A stretch of 64,000 nucleotides of DNA from contig CAYUMH010000005.1 of NCBI GenBank assembly GCA_964445775.1, forward strand, positions 43,485 through 107,484, in the 5' to 3' direction. Of the stretch, positions 18,302 to 27,285 are shown one piece after another (position 1 is the first letter of the stretch; the number at the start of each line of letters is the position of its first letter). The notes beneath the pieces were generated by a model. That model had not been told where the DNA came from. It was given only the letters and a program-made list of their open reading frames with translations, and did no database searches. This DNA comes from Terrimonas sp964445775 (GTDB lineage Bacteria > Bacteroidota > Bacteroidia > Chitinophagales > Chitinophagaceae). The position numbers and the translations under genes are program-made.

Positions 18302-19294
18302 ATGATACAAACCCGGTCCGCTTTTTTAAAACGTTTTACACTCAGCTTCCTGTTCGGTATTTTATGCTATTGCAATATAACCAGGGCACAATCCATACCC
18401 CCGTTAGCAGACAGTCAACTGGTATTACCCGACGGCACTTTCACTATTCCTTTTCACTGGCAGGGCGACACCATCAATGGAAAATGGGAACCGCATACAG
18501 CGCTCTTATTACCCGTAAAACTTAAAAACTGTCCCAGGTTATTTTATATGCAGTTTGACCTGGGACATCCCTATTCCGTATTGTATACAGAAAAGCTGGC
18601 AGCCATCCGCTTAAAATACCCTAAAGCCTTACCGGCAAATGAGGCCGGAAATAAACTGGTAAATTTTTCTTTTTACACCGGCAAGATGCGGGTACTGGCA
18701 AGGGAAATAGCTGTACAAAAGTTTGACAGCGCTGCTGCCATTAACTGGAATGAAAAGAAAAGCGTTATCATCATCGGGACCATTGGAGCCGACCTGGTTG
18801 ATGGTAAAGCGGTTGTGCTTGATTATCCTAAACAGCAGTTGACCGTTGCCCCTTCCATACCTAACAAATTACTACCACAACTTAGTTTAACAGACATGGT
18901 TTACGAAAGAAGAAACCTGCTACTTCCTGCCACTATAAAGGACAAATCCGTTCTGCTTTACTTTGATACCGGCTCCAGTATGTACGAGTTGCTGGTTGAC
19001 AAAAAGACATGCGAGGAATTTGCGGCGCCCGGTAGCGCATTTGTGCAAAGCAAAAGCCGGTCCTGGGATAAGTATTTAACGGCAAATACCATTGCTTCCA
19101 ATGCAGGCATCAGCATCAATGGTATTTCAATCCCCATACATTATGTTACCTATATTGAAGGGGTGAGTACGGCAAAAGCCGAACAAATGCGTAAGATGGG
19201 TATCGGGGGCATGACAGGGAATAAATTATTTTTAAATTATAAACTGGTATTGGATACCAAACATAAAAAATTCGGACTTATACCTTCACGATAA
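18302..19294 (+). CDS. Secreted retropepsin-like aspartic protease family protein
   Basis: Starting at 18302, the 330-residue protein begins MIQTRSAFLKRFTLSFLFGILCYCNITRAQ, a signal peptide cleaved after RAQ. The start at 18248 would put this behind 18 unrelated residues and upstream of the -7 element. The second lobe carries DTGS (Asp222 in LLYFDTGSSMYELLV), the active-site pattern of pepsin and retropepsin families. The first lobe has DLGH at Asp86 (FYMQFDLGHPYSVL) where DTG is expected, so one half-site is altered and the enzyme may be weak, inactive, or active as a dimer. It differs from the protease at 4.7-5.9 kb, which has two DTGA motifs. Its substrate is unknown. Confidence 0.7.
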   Translation: MIQTRSAFLKRFTLSFLFGILCYCNITRAQSIPPLADSQLVLPDGTFTIPFHWQGDTINGKWEPHTALLLPVKLKNCPRLFYMQFDLGHPYSVLYTEKLAAIRLKYPKALPANEAGNKLVNFSFYTGKMRVLAREIAVQKFDSAAAINWNEKKSVIIIGTIGADLVDGKAVVLDYPKQQLTVAPSIPNKLLPQLSLTDMVYERRNLLLPATIKDKSVLLYFDTGSSMYELLVDKKTCEEFAAPGSAFVQSKSRSWDKYLTANTIASNAGISINGISIPIHYVTYIEGVSTAKAEQMRKMGIGGMTGNKLFLNYKLVLDTKHKKFGLIPSR

Positions 19295-19348
19295 GTTTAT
19301 TGCCATGTATAACTGGTAAGTTGTACAACCGTAAGGTTTAATTTAAAT

Positions 19349-19411
19349 ATTACGATTTTTTTCGTAATTAAATTAAATATCTTATTTTAGATATACGAAA
19401 TAATTCGTATA
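19349..19411 (+). promoter_or_regulatory. Pair of BlaI-like palindromes upstream of the TlpA gene
   Basis: Two inverted repeats share the half-site TACGA(A): ATTACGA-N6-TCGTAAT (19349-19368) and TATACGAA-N4-TTCGTATA (19392-19411). The second ends 5 bases before the ATG. Their centres are 43 bases (about four helical turns) apart. The same half-sites form a palindrome in the blaI promoter at 35425-35441, so this looks like an operator for the BlaI repressor encoded in this window. Binding is inferred. Confidence 0.5.
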
Positions 19412-19416
19412 AATAC

Positions 19417-20940
19417 ATGAAGTCACACATATACCTCTTGCTCTGCCTTACCATCACCTTATTGTACTGCCAGGCTGCTTATACGCAGCAAGCGTTTTCT
19501 GCCAAAGAAAATATCACAGCCGATGAGGTGCGTAGTTATATTGATAGTCTTGTGAAACAAGCCACACCCGGTACAAAAGAAAAGCTGCAACAGGAAGCAG
19601 AAACCTTGCGTAAAGGCGATACGGAGGCCTTTATGGCACTGGCGGCTGATATTTATACCAAACACCTGGATAGAACAGACAGTGCTCAAAAGATCAAAAG
19701 AGAAATAGCCAACAAATATCCAAACGGTAAAACGGCCCGCGACCGGGGTGTTTCGGGTTTATTGAGTTTATCGAAAAAAAAATCTGTCAGTGCCGCCGAA
19801 CTGGAACAGCAGTATGATCAGTGGCTGACGCAGTTTCCAAAGACAAATTTTGAAGCAAAAGACCTGGATATGTATGCCACGGCGGCTTACACGGTAGCCG
19901 ATAAGTACCTGGGCGAAAATAATTTTGATAAATCTGCAGCGCTCATTCCCGCCTTACGAGGTTCTTATTTATACGCTTTACAGGTCTGTAATTTTATGTA
20001 TAGCTGGTTAAAAGCGCAGGAGGATGCGCAAAAATATATTGCCCTGCTGGAAGATGCTTATACCTTAACGGTTGCGGAAGCACAATCCAATCAAACAAGT
20101 ATAACACCAAACGTCAGGTTTTTGTACAACCTTGCCTCCTTATATGCGCAGGTATTAACCAGGCTGGGCCGGGTGGAAGAAGCCATTGCCATTGGCAATA
20201 AAATAATTACAGATACCCACTATAAAGATTTTCATTACTATAACGGGGATAAGATCATTGACGATACAAAGCTTTTAGCAGGTAATTATTTACGTTCCGG
20301 TAATAAAGAAAAAGCATTTTCTGTGTACGAAAACTATCTCGTAGTGCATCCTGATGATAGCAGCATCATTGCTGAGATGACGCCTGTTTACAAAGAATTA
20401 TACGGCAACGAAACAGATATACACCAATATCTTTCAGGGGTAAATAACAAAGGTAAACAGGAAGCATACGATAAATTAAAAGCTACAATGATCCGTAAAA
20501 AAGCCGTGGCTTTTACCCTGACAGACCGTGCAGGAAAAAAAGTTGCTTTATCGGATTATAAAGGGAAGATCGTTATCATTGATTTCTGGGCCACCTGGTG
20601 CGTACCCTGCCTGCAGGCATTCCCGGGTATGCAGGCCGCCATAGATAAGTATGTCAATAATACGGATATTGTATTTCTTTTTATCAATACCTGGGAAAGA
20701 GAGGATAATTATAAAGAAACGGTGGACGCACTCATCAGTAAATATAACTACGGGTTTCATGTGGTTTTTGATGATGCAAGAGGCAGTACTGCTGCTGCCT
20801 ATGCCATTAACGGGGTACCCACACAAATAGTAATAGACAAAAAAGGTTATATCCGTTTCCAGGATAATAGCGGAGGTAATAATATAGCCGAGCTGATCAG
20901 GGACCTGGATACAAAAATCCGGCTGGTTAAACAGGAATGA
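19417..20940 (+). CDS. TlpA-family thioredoxin with N-terminal helical-repeat region
   Basis: The 507-residue protein has a signal peptide (1-23, ending AYTQ). A long alpha-helical region (about 25-355) follows, with TPR-like helix pairs such as FLYNLASLYAQVLTRLGRVE and LLAGNYLRSGNKEKAFSVYE. The C-terminal thioredoxin-fold domain (from about 360) has an intact WATWCVPC motif (Cys395, Cys398) and a GVPTQIVIDKKGYIRF tail. It is a periplasmic thiol-disulfide oxidoreductase. Two palindromes resembling the blaI operator lie directly before the ATG, suggesting repression by the BlaI/BlaR1 system at 33.4-35.4 kb. It stands alone, with a degraded gene on the opposite strand downstream. Confidence 0.88.
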   Translation: MKSHIYLLLCLTITLLYCQAAYTQQAFSAKENITADEVRSYIDSLVKQATPGTKEKLQQEAETLRKGDTEAFMALAADIYTKHLDRTDSAQKIKREIANKYPNGKTARDRGVSGLLSLSKKKSVSAAELEQQYDQWLTQFPKTNFEAKDLDMYATAAYTVADKYLGENNFDKSAALIPALRGSYLYALQVCNFMYSWLKAQEDAQKYIALLEDAYTLTVAEAQSNQTSITPNVRFLYNLASLYAQVLTRLGRVEEAIAIGNKIITDTHYKDFHYYNGDKIIDDTKLLAGNYLRSGNKEKAFSVYENYLVVHPDDSSIIAEMTPVYKELYGNETDIHQYLSGVNNKGKQEAYDKLKATMIRKKAVAFTLTDRAGKKVALSDYKGKIVIIDFWATWCVPCLQAFPGMQAAIDKYVNNTDIVFLFINTWEREDNYKETVDALISKYNYGFHVVFDDARGSTAAAYAINGVPTQIVIDKKGYIRFQDNSGGNNIAELIRDLDTKIRLVKQE

Positions 20941-21045
20941 TAAACTCCCCGTTCCTGCTATTCCAAATTTATAATTAAGCAGCATTTCCAATTATGATTG
21001 GGTCACAGTAATCAATCAGGGAGATGGAGGAAAATGCTGAAGGAT

Positions 21046-21718
21046 CTACTTTTCTGCTGCTTTTGTATCTTCTTTCATCTTTTTACCTTCAGTGATTGCC
21101 CTTTTCATTGTTTCCAGGGATTTTTGTTTTTTTCCGGCTTTAAACAGCAGGCGTGCATATACAGACAGGTTTTCATAATCTGCATTTTCCCCACTATTAT
21201 ACTCATCCACCTGCCTGCTTTTTCAAGCACCCCTTTATCATTACACTTATCTGCTATTGCCTCACAAAAACGGGTAATATCATCATCTGACACTTGCTTT
21301 TTCTTTTCCAGCAGCTTCAGGTAATTGTATGCCTCATTCCAACGCCCTTCGGCCTGCAACATACGCATCTCCATGTAGTCAATATAATTTTGCCCCTGTT
21401 CCTTTTCCTGGTACATTCTTATCATATTCATAGCCGAATCAAAAGCCAGCCGGTTAACCGACTCAAGTGCGCCAAAAGATTTTTCACTGATGATCATAGA
21501 GGTTGCAAACTTCACGTCCATATCGCCATATAAAGCTTCAAACCCGGTCCTGTTTTCGAGGAAATACCGGTTCCATTTTTCATTACCGCCACCGAAATAA
21601 CAAAATATCTTAAAAGGTATCTCAGCTTGCAGGTCAGTGACTGTATCCCAATATTGATCTAACCGGTTCTTACTATTATGTCCTGTAAAAAGGGAAATTA
21701 CCTGATAAAATTACCCTG
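21046..21718 (-). pseudogene. Frameshifted, 5'-truncated remnant, thioredoxin-family C-terminal type
   Basis: Reading the minus strand, one frame is open from about 21787 to 21224 and includes GNFYQVISLF, RYFLENRTGFEALYGDMDVK and AEGRWNEAYNYLKLLEKK. It then loses sense. The next frame continues with VDEYNSGENADYENLSVYAR, LLFKAGKKQKSLETMKRAIT and a stop at 21046. A single-base loss in an A5 run (plus-strand T5 at 21219-21223) would join them. No ATG begins the upstream part, so the 5' end is also missing. The helical-repeat C-terminus resembles that of secreted thioredoxin-family proteins of Bacteroidota, but no thioredoxin motif is left. The break could be a sequencing error only if the start is also explained. 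Confidence 0.6.
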
Positions 21719-21820
21719 CTGCCAGGGGCCGGTATTTTTCAAAAATGACAGAAGAATGTGGGATAACAAGCTGTAAAAGCCATAATTTTAGGGGTTCTAA
21801 CGTCACATTTATTTTAATTT

Positions 21821-24800
21821 ATGAACCCTTTTTACAAAAACCTTAAACACCTGTTGCTGCCTGTTACACTTATTTTTTTAGGTAATTATATATGGGCCCA
21901 GGATTTTACGAAGATTCACCCGGCATTATCAGAAATGCTGGCTAACCGTGCCGCCGGGAAAAGCATGCCTGTTACGCAGCCCGGGAACAGTACATTTAAT
22001 TTACAACCGGTAAACGGCGAAGCGGTAGCCACAGCCCGGGCCGTACCCATGTACCCCTGTATTGTTTATACCACCAGGGGCAAGGCCTTAAGGGATAACG
22101 GGTATAATATTAAAGGCATTTCAGATAAACTGGCAGTGGCTTTTGTAACCCTGGATGAAATGACCCGTCTTTCTTACGAACCCGATGTTACCTATATAGA
22201 TGCGGATATGTTTGCCAAACCGGATAATGCCATTGCCCGTGCGCAAAGTGGTATTGATCTTTTACAGCAAGGTGTTTTAAATAATACCAGGTACACCGGT
22301 AAAGGTGTGATCATTGGTATTATTGACTCAGGCATTGATATTAAACACCTTGATTTCAGGATGCCGGGCGCTGACTCGACCAAAAGCCGGATCCTGTATT
22401 TATGGGACCAGTTATTATCTGTAAATACCGGTGAAGTAACTGAGCCTTCTGCCAAAACCGGCGTACTGTATAGTACCAGTGATATTAACCAGGACCTGAC
22501 GGCAACACCCGCAGGTAAGGTACGCTCCTTTGACACCAATGGTCACGGTACCCACGTAGCGGGCACTGCTGCCGGTAACGGGGAAGGACATCCTTCTAAA
22601 ATACATAAGGGTATGGCCCCTGAAGCCGACATTGTAGTTGTAAAAGCCGGTAACGGTAGCTTTTCCATTACTAATATTATCAATGCACTGAAATTTATTG
22701 ATAGCATTGGCCGGGTATTAAACAAACCCGTTGTAATTAATATGAGCCTGGGCGGATTAAGTTATGCGCAGGATGGTTTTGCACCACACGAGCAGGTGGT
22801 TGACCAGATCACTAATGCCAGTACAGGCAGGGTAGTAACTATTTCGGCCGGTAATAACGGCGGTCAGCAATTACACCAGCGTTTTACCATACCTGCAAAC
22901 AGTTTTGTGGATGTGCCGGTGAATGTTGTGTCTTACAACAATAATTACTCTTCCGGCCAATCCTTCTTCATGAATTTTTATGCTTCGCAGCAAACGAATA
23001 TTGCCGGTGAAATAGTGGCACCGGACGGATCGAGTGTGATTAATACCACGCCGGGGCCGCAGCAATCACTGAATATTCAGAACGGTGCTTACTCAATCAT
23101 CGTATATAATAACACCTACCAGTCTAATACGGTATTAAGCCGTTTGCAAATGGTTGTTAATAAAAACAACTCCAGCGCCATCAGCGCCCAGAACGGCAAC
23201 TGGATATTTCGTGTGTACAATAATTCAGCTACTCCCCAAACCATTCATGGCTGGGTAGTGGGACAGGATAATACTTTCAGCACTGCTACACTGGTTAATG
23301 GTGACAACAATTATGTGGTAGGCTCACCCGGCACTTCCTCCAATGCCATTACAGTGGCTAATTATGTAGGACGTAACCGCTGGTTAAACGAAGTTTCCGA
23401 TCCGTTGGGAACCTGGAGTTCGAGCGCCTATAGCGAAGGGCGTATATCGCTTTCTTCATCTGCCGGCCCCCGCCGCGATGAAATACTGAAGCCTGAAATA
23501 TCGGCCGTAGGAACCAATGTTATCTCGGCACGTTCCCGGTCATTAGCTTATGGTACAGGCTCTAACAGCGAGACCATTGATTATTATTACCGCGCCATTG
23601 CCGGAACCAGTATGGCTTCACCGGTTGTGGCCGGTGCGGCAGCTTTGTTATTGCAGGCCAAACCCACTGCCAGCTTTAGTGAAATAAAAAATGCCATTAC
23701 CTCGCAGGCTGATAAGGATGAATATACTACCGGAGCTATCAACAATACCTGGGGTTATGGCAAGCTGAATGCACTAAAAGCAATGGCTTCCCTTACCGGT
23801 TGTAATACCAATAGTATTGATGTAATTAAATACGAAAGCCTGCCTTTACCTGCCAATTACGTTCACGTTAATATTGGTAACAATATACTGGCCGTTAAAT
23901 ATACTGCTCCCCGGAAAGGTATAGTAGGTGGTGTTTACTTTTTTGCCGGTAATATTACTGCTACTGATAACTTTCAGTTACAGTTGCAAAAAGCCAATAG
24001 TGGCGGTACACCCGACGGAACCATATTGGCCAGCCTGGATGTAACCGGTAATATGTACCAGCGTTACTCTTATAATTATTTTGATTTTAGCCAATTTAAA
24101 ATACCGGTAAATACCGGCGATGACTTTTTCGTGGTGGTGAAACGTTTAACCACCAATGCCAATGTATTTTCTATTTATGCCGAAAATACCCTGGTTGACG
24201 CACGCAGTTACCTGAGCTCTAATAATGGTGGTTCCTATAGTATTATTAACGAGTATGACTTTAAAATACGCGCTGCTGTTTACTCCCTGCAGCAGGATGA
24301 GGCCATACTGGCCACTGCTACCTCGGCCAAAGCGCAGTTGGTGAATGGATTGCCACAGTTTTATAATGCCAGTTGCGAGCTGATCACCCAGGTTATGGCA
24401 ACCGGTAATAAACCTGTAAACGGTAATGTGAATGCCCGTGTTATTTTAAATACAACAGCTAATGCCCAGTTTGTAAAACGTATTTACGAAGTAGTAAACC
24501 AGGATAACGATGCACAGGCAACCGGTAAAATTACATTGTACTATACACAAGCTGAGTTTAATGCACTGAACGCTGTTCTGGCGACCCCGCTTTTACCAAC
24601 CGGGCCAACGGATGTACAGAAGTTTGTAAACCTGCAATTAAGCAAGTATAACGGTGTTAGCAGTGATGGTACAGGTAATCCTGCTACTTATACGGGCAAC
24701 CCAACCCTTATCGGCCTGCAGCCCTCCAATGCCGTTTGGAACGCAGCTAAGAGCCGTTGGGAAATAACGGTGGATGTAACCGGCTTCGGCTCCTTTATTA

Positions 24801-25360
24801 TTGAAGCAGCTAAAAATGCGCCGATCGTGTTGGATTATTTCAACGGCAATATTGTTGACAAAAACAATGTATTGAACTGGAAGCTTACCTGTGGCTCTTT
24901 ACAGCCCGTTAAGTTTTATATTTACCATAGCCGTAATGGTGCAGATTATGTAAAAAAAGACAGTATCTCAGTAGTAGCCAATAATTGTGCTGCCGTACAA
25001 AGCTATACACATACAGCACCAATGGGTGGAATTAATTATTATAAGATCAGTTTTGTTAATCACCGTAATGAAGTGGTAACCAGCGCCGTGGTAACCCTAA
25101 CCAACGAAAGCACGGAAATGATGGTAATGCCAACATTGATAAGCCTGAACAGTTCGCAGAACATACAGGTATATAATACCGAAGAAACAGCAAAAACATA
25201 TTTCCTGTTATACGATAACAGCGGAAGAAAGGTATTTGAACAGGTATTAACGCCGGGACAACAGGCGGTTAATTATAAACCAACGGCAACAGGTATTTAT
25301 TTCTATTCCATCAGTACCGATAAAAAAGTATTGAAATCGGGCCGGATCCTGGTTCAATAA
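21821..25360 (+). CDS. Secreted subtilisin-like (S8) serine protease with type IX sorting domain
   Basis: The 1,179-residue protein has a signal peptide (1-26, ending IWAQ), a propeptide-like region, and an S8 catalytic domain. The triad is Asp169 (IIGIIDSGIDIKHLDF), His242 (DTNGHGTHVAGTAAG) and Ser597 (AGTSMASPVVAGAAALLLQA), with the oxyanion-region motif ISAGNNGG between. The catalytic domain is long, with a large insert between His and Ser. Beta-rich domains follow, and the last 70 or so residues (VYNTEETAKTYFLLYDNSGRKVF...GIYFYSISTDKKVLKSGRILVQ) match the type A C-terminal sorting signal used by the type IX system. The enzyme is probably exported to the surface or medium and degrades proteins. 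It is a single-gene unit followed by a strong terminator. Confidence 0.93.
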   Translation: MNPFYKNLKHLLLPVTLIFLGNYIWAQDFTKIHPALSEMLANRAAGKSMPVTQPGNSTFNLQPVNGEAVATARAVPMYPCIVYTTRGKALRDNGYNIKGISDKLAVAFVTLDEMTRLSYEPDVTYIDADMFAKPDNAIARAQSGIDLLQQGVLNNTRYTGKGVIIGIIDSGIDIKHLDFRMPGADSTKSRILYLWDQLLSVNTGEVTEPSAKTGVLYSTSDINQDLTATPAGKVRSFDTNGHGTHVAGTAAGNGEGHPSKIHKGMAPEADIVVVKAGNGSFSITNIINALKFIDSIGRVLNKPVVINMSLGGLSYAQDGFAPHEQVVDQITNASTGRVVTISAGNNGGQQLHQRFTIPANSFVDVPVNVVSYNNNYSSGQSFFMNFYASQQTNIAGEIVAPDGSSVINTTPGPQQSLNIQNGAYSIIVYNNTYQSNTVLSRLQMVVNKNNSSAISAQNGNWIFRVYNNSATPQTIHGWVVGQDNTFSTATLVNGDNNYVVGSPGTSSNAITVANYVGRNRWLNEVSDPLGTWSSSAYSEGRISLSSSAGPRRDEILKPEISAVGTNVISARSRSLAYGTGSNSETIDYYYRAIAGTSMASPVVAGAAALLLQAKPTASFSEIKNAITSQADKDEYTTGAINNTWGYGKLNALKAMASLTGCNTNSIDVIKYESLPLPANYVHVNIGNNILAVKYTAPRKGIVGGVYFFAGNITATDNFQLQLQKANSGGTPDGTILASLDVTGNMYQRYSYNYFDFSQFKIPVNTGDDFFVVVKRLTTNANVFSIYAENTLVDARSYLSSNNGGSYSIINEYDFKIRAAVYSLQQDEAILATATSAKAQLVNGLPQFYNASCELITQVMATGNKPVNGNVNARVILNTTANAQFVKRIYEVVNQDNDAQATGKITLYYTQAEFNALNAVLATPLLPTGPTDVQKFVNLQLSKYNGVSSDGTGNPATYTGNPTLIGLQPSNAVWNAAKSRWEITVDVTGFGSFIIEAAKNAPIVLDYFNGNIVDKNNVLNWKLTCGSLQPVKFYIYHSRNGADYVKKDSISVVANNCAAVQSYTHTAPMGGINYYKISFVNHRNEVVTSAVVTLTNESTEMMVMPTLISLNSSQNIQVYNTEETAKTYFLLYDNSGRKVFEQVLTPGQQAVNYKPTATGIYFYSISTDKKVLKSGRILVQ

Positions 25361-25385
25361 AATCAGTATATAAAAAAACGATTCA

Positions 25386-25410
25386 AAGGGCCGCCATCTG
25401 CGGCCCTTTT
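25386..25410 (+). terminator. Intrinsic terminator of the subtilase gene
   Basis: GGGCCGC (25388-25394) pairs exactly with GCGGCCC (25400-25406) around CATCT, followed by TTTT. It lies 25 bases after the stop codon on the plus strand. Confidence 0.85.
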
Positions 25411-25749
25411 GTATGCTCATTGCTGCAACCACATGCAGGTAGTATTATACCAGTATTGTTATGTTTACTAATAGCTGCCAAATATGCTATAGCCGAAGGG
25501 CTGCCCGACTGGCAGTAGTAGCTGCAACGTTAACCCGGGTTGCTCATCTGCAAGGGTAACGGCTACACGCCGTTGCACTACTACAGAAGGCGGGAACAAC
25601 AGCTGATAAAAGAACGGAACGCTGAAAGCCCCTGGTTAATCAGCTAATAAGGGAATGAGATAATTTGGAGATGATGGTTGTTTACTGCAGCACCGGCCAT
25701 TCATAAAAGCACCCTGAGATAACAGAAGCCGGCCATGTACATTTTTACA
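25411..25749. other. Gene-free region between convergent genes
   Basis: The stretch lies between the subtilase terminator and the end of mreD. No ORF with support is present. It contains the imperfect long hairpin at 25513-25586, listed separately. No tRNA or known RNA family was recognised. Confidence 0.6.
25513..25586. repeat. Imperfect long inverted repeat, possible structured element
   Basis: CAGTAGTAGCTGCAACG (25513-25529) is complementary, with one mismatch and one bulged base, to CGTTGCACTACTACAG (25571-25586). About 40 bases lie between, including the small palindrome ACCCGGGT. The GC-rich stem is unlike the AT-rich intergenic background. Confidence 0.5.
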
Positions 25750-26283
25750 TTAAGCCGTATTGGTTCTGAATTTAAGCTTACGGGTAAATAATAATTCGGT
25801 GGTAATAATGAGCAACATACTGATGGCAGTAGTTGACAATACCTTTTGTATGAAAAGGAAAAAGGAACCAAAGGATAACCACTCTAAGAAAGTAAGGTAG
25901 GTGTTGTGAAAGAAGGTAAGTACAAAGGCATAGATAAGGTAAGGTGTCCAACCCATGGCTTTTGGCGAGGGTTCACGATAAGTAAATTCATTTGCATCTT
26001 TAGGCGCCAGGATATTGATAATAAAAGGACGCAGGTAACCGATCAATAAACAGGCAGCCGCATGCAGGCCGGGTGTTAAGGTAAAGTAGTCGAGCGTAAG
26101 GCCGGTGAAAAAGCTAATGATAAGTAACCAGCCGCGGGAAACGGAGAAAGGCAACCACAGTATGAATAAGAAATACAGGTAGGGAATAACCAACTGGTGC
26201 AGGTGTGGCACAGCATTGAGCACATATACCTGTATCAGTATAAAAAGAAAAAAACGGATTATATTTCTTAGCAGATCACTCAC
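25750..26283 (-). CDS. mreD: Rod shape-determining protein MreD
   Basis: The 177-residue protein is almost wholly hydrophobic, with about five to six membrane helices, and carries the MreD-like start LLRNIIRFFLFILIQVYVLN and the segment LDYFTLTPGLHAAACLLIGY. It overlaps the end of mreC by four bases (ATGA), a sign of translational coupling. MreD is an inner-membrane component of the elongasome and works with MreC and MreB to position wall synthesis. In many Bacteroidota mrdA (PBP2) and rodA follow mreD, but here the subtilase gene is convergent and they are absent. Sequence conservation in this family is weak, so the call leans on gene order. Confidence 0.88.
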   Translation of the reverse strand: MSDLLRNIIRFFLFILIQVYVLNAVPHLHQLVIPYLYFLFILWLPFSVSRGWLLIISFFTGLTLDYFTLTPGLHAAACLLIGYLRPFIINILAPKDANEFTYREPSPKAMGWTPYLIYAFVLTFFHNTYLTFLEWLSFGSFFLFIQKVLSTTAISMLLIITTELLFTRKLKFRTNTA

Positions 26284-27161
26284 CTGTTTGTTGCGGTTTT
26301 AATATCGTTTACTTTTTTCTGTGTTTCCTGGTTCAGTTTCTGCATTTCATCGTAATGCAGGTTTTCTACCACCGATACCTGTTGCAGGGTAGCAAAGTTG
26401 GCGGTGGCTTTTATTTTCAACACATAAAAGTTGGTTGTTTTATCCTTTACTATGTCTATTACCCGGCCCACCATCATACCTGCCGGATAACTGTTGGAGA
26501 ATTTACCGGTAATAATAGTATCGCCCACCAATACCGAATCACTTTTGGGAATACTGTTAAGGGTAAGTATACCCGGCTGTTCGGCATTCCAGGAAAGACG
26601 GCCCGCATTACCGGTTTTTTTAAGCAATACGTTCACATTGTTCTGTACATGCAATAAGGTCATTACCTGGCTGAAGTTGGTACCCACGTTCACCACTTTT
26701 CCTACCAGCCCGCCATTGGAGCTAAACACACCCATATCGTCTTTAATGCCCTGTGCCGAACCCTTATTGATCTGTAAATAGTTTTTTTCGGAGTTGACGG
26801 TGTTGTATACCACTTGTGCGGGAGTCCAGGTAAACAGTCTTTTGCTGCCGGTACTGTCAAAAGGTATGGAATCGCGGAAGTATCCGCCGGTTGTATCCTG
26901 TTTAGTAAAATTATAGGCCTGTAAGTTGCGCAGGGAATCATTCAGGTAATGAAGTCTTTTGTTTTCCTCTTTCATGCGAAAGAAGTCTTCCACCGTATTA
27001 TACCGAGTATTAAACCAGCCTGTTACCTGGTTGGCCACTCCCAGTCCCCTGGCCCGGTGCGTACGGTTATAGGTAAATAGAAACCATAAACTTATTGCCT
27101 GCAAAGCAATAAACAGCAGGAATACAATATAACGGCGTATGAAAACAAAAATATTCCGCAT
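26280..27161 (-). CDS. mreC: Rod shape-determining protein MreC
   Basis: The 293-residue protein has one N-terminal membrane helix (about 9-30, RYIVFLLFIALQAISLWFLF). A coiled-coil region follows (about 55-80, MKEENKRLHYLNDSLRNLQ), then a periplasmic beta-domain with the MreC patterns TPAQVVYNTVNSEKNYLQIN, KGSAQGIKDDMGVFSSNGGLVGKV, and LVGDTIITGKFSNSYPAGMMVGRV. MreC links the cytoplasmic MreB filament with the wall-synthesis enzymes in the periplasm. It lies 124 bases downstream of mreB and overlaps mreD. The C-terminal tail (LNQETQKKVNDIKTATNR) is charged and probably disordered. Confidence 0.93.
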   Translation of the reverse strand: MRNIFVFIRRYIVFLLFIALQAISLWFLFTYNRTHRARGLGVANQVTGWFNTRYNTVEDFFRMKEENKRLHYLNDSLRNLQAYNFTKQDTTGGYFRDSIPFDSTGSKRLFTWTPAQVVYNTVNSEKNYLQINKGSAQGIKDDMGVFSSNGGLVGKVVNVGTNFSQVMTLLHVQNNVNVLLKKTGNAGRLSWNAEQPGILTLNSIPKSDSVLVGDTIITGKFSNSYPAGMMVGRVIDIVKDKTTNFYVLKIKATANFATLQQVSVVENLHYDEMQKLNQETQKKVNDIKTATNR

Positions 27162-27285
27162 ATAGGTTGTGATGCAAAATAACCGGCTGCATTATTTTTT
27201 GCAACCTTTTATGAACTGTTATTTTACCTGGGTATAAAAAATAACGGTGCCTTATGATACAGCCGGACTGAAACCGGGTGTATGT

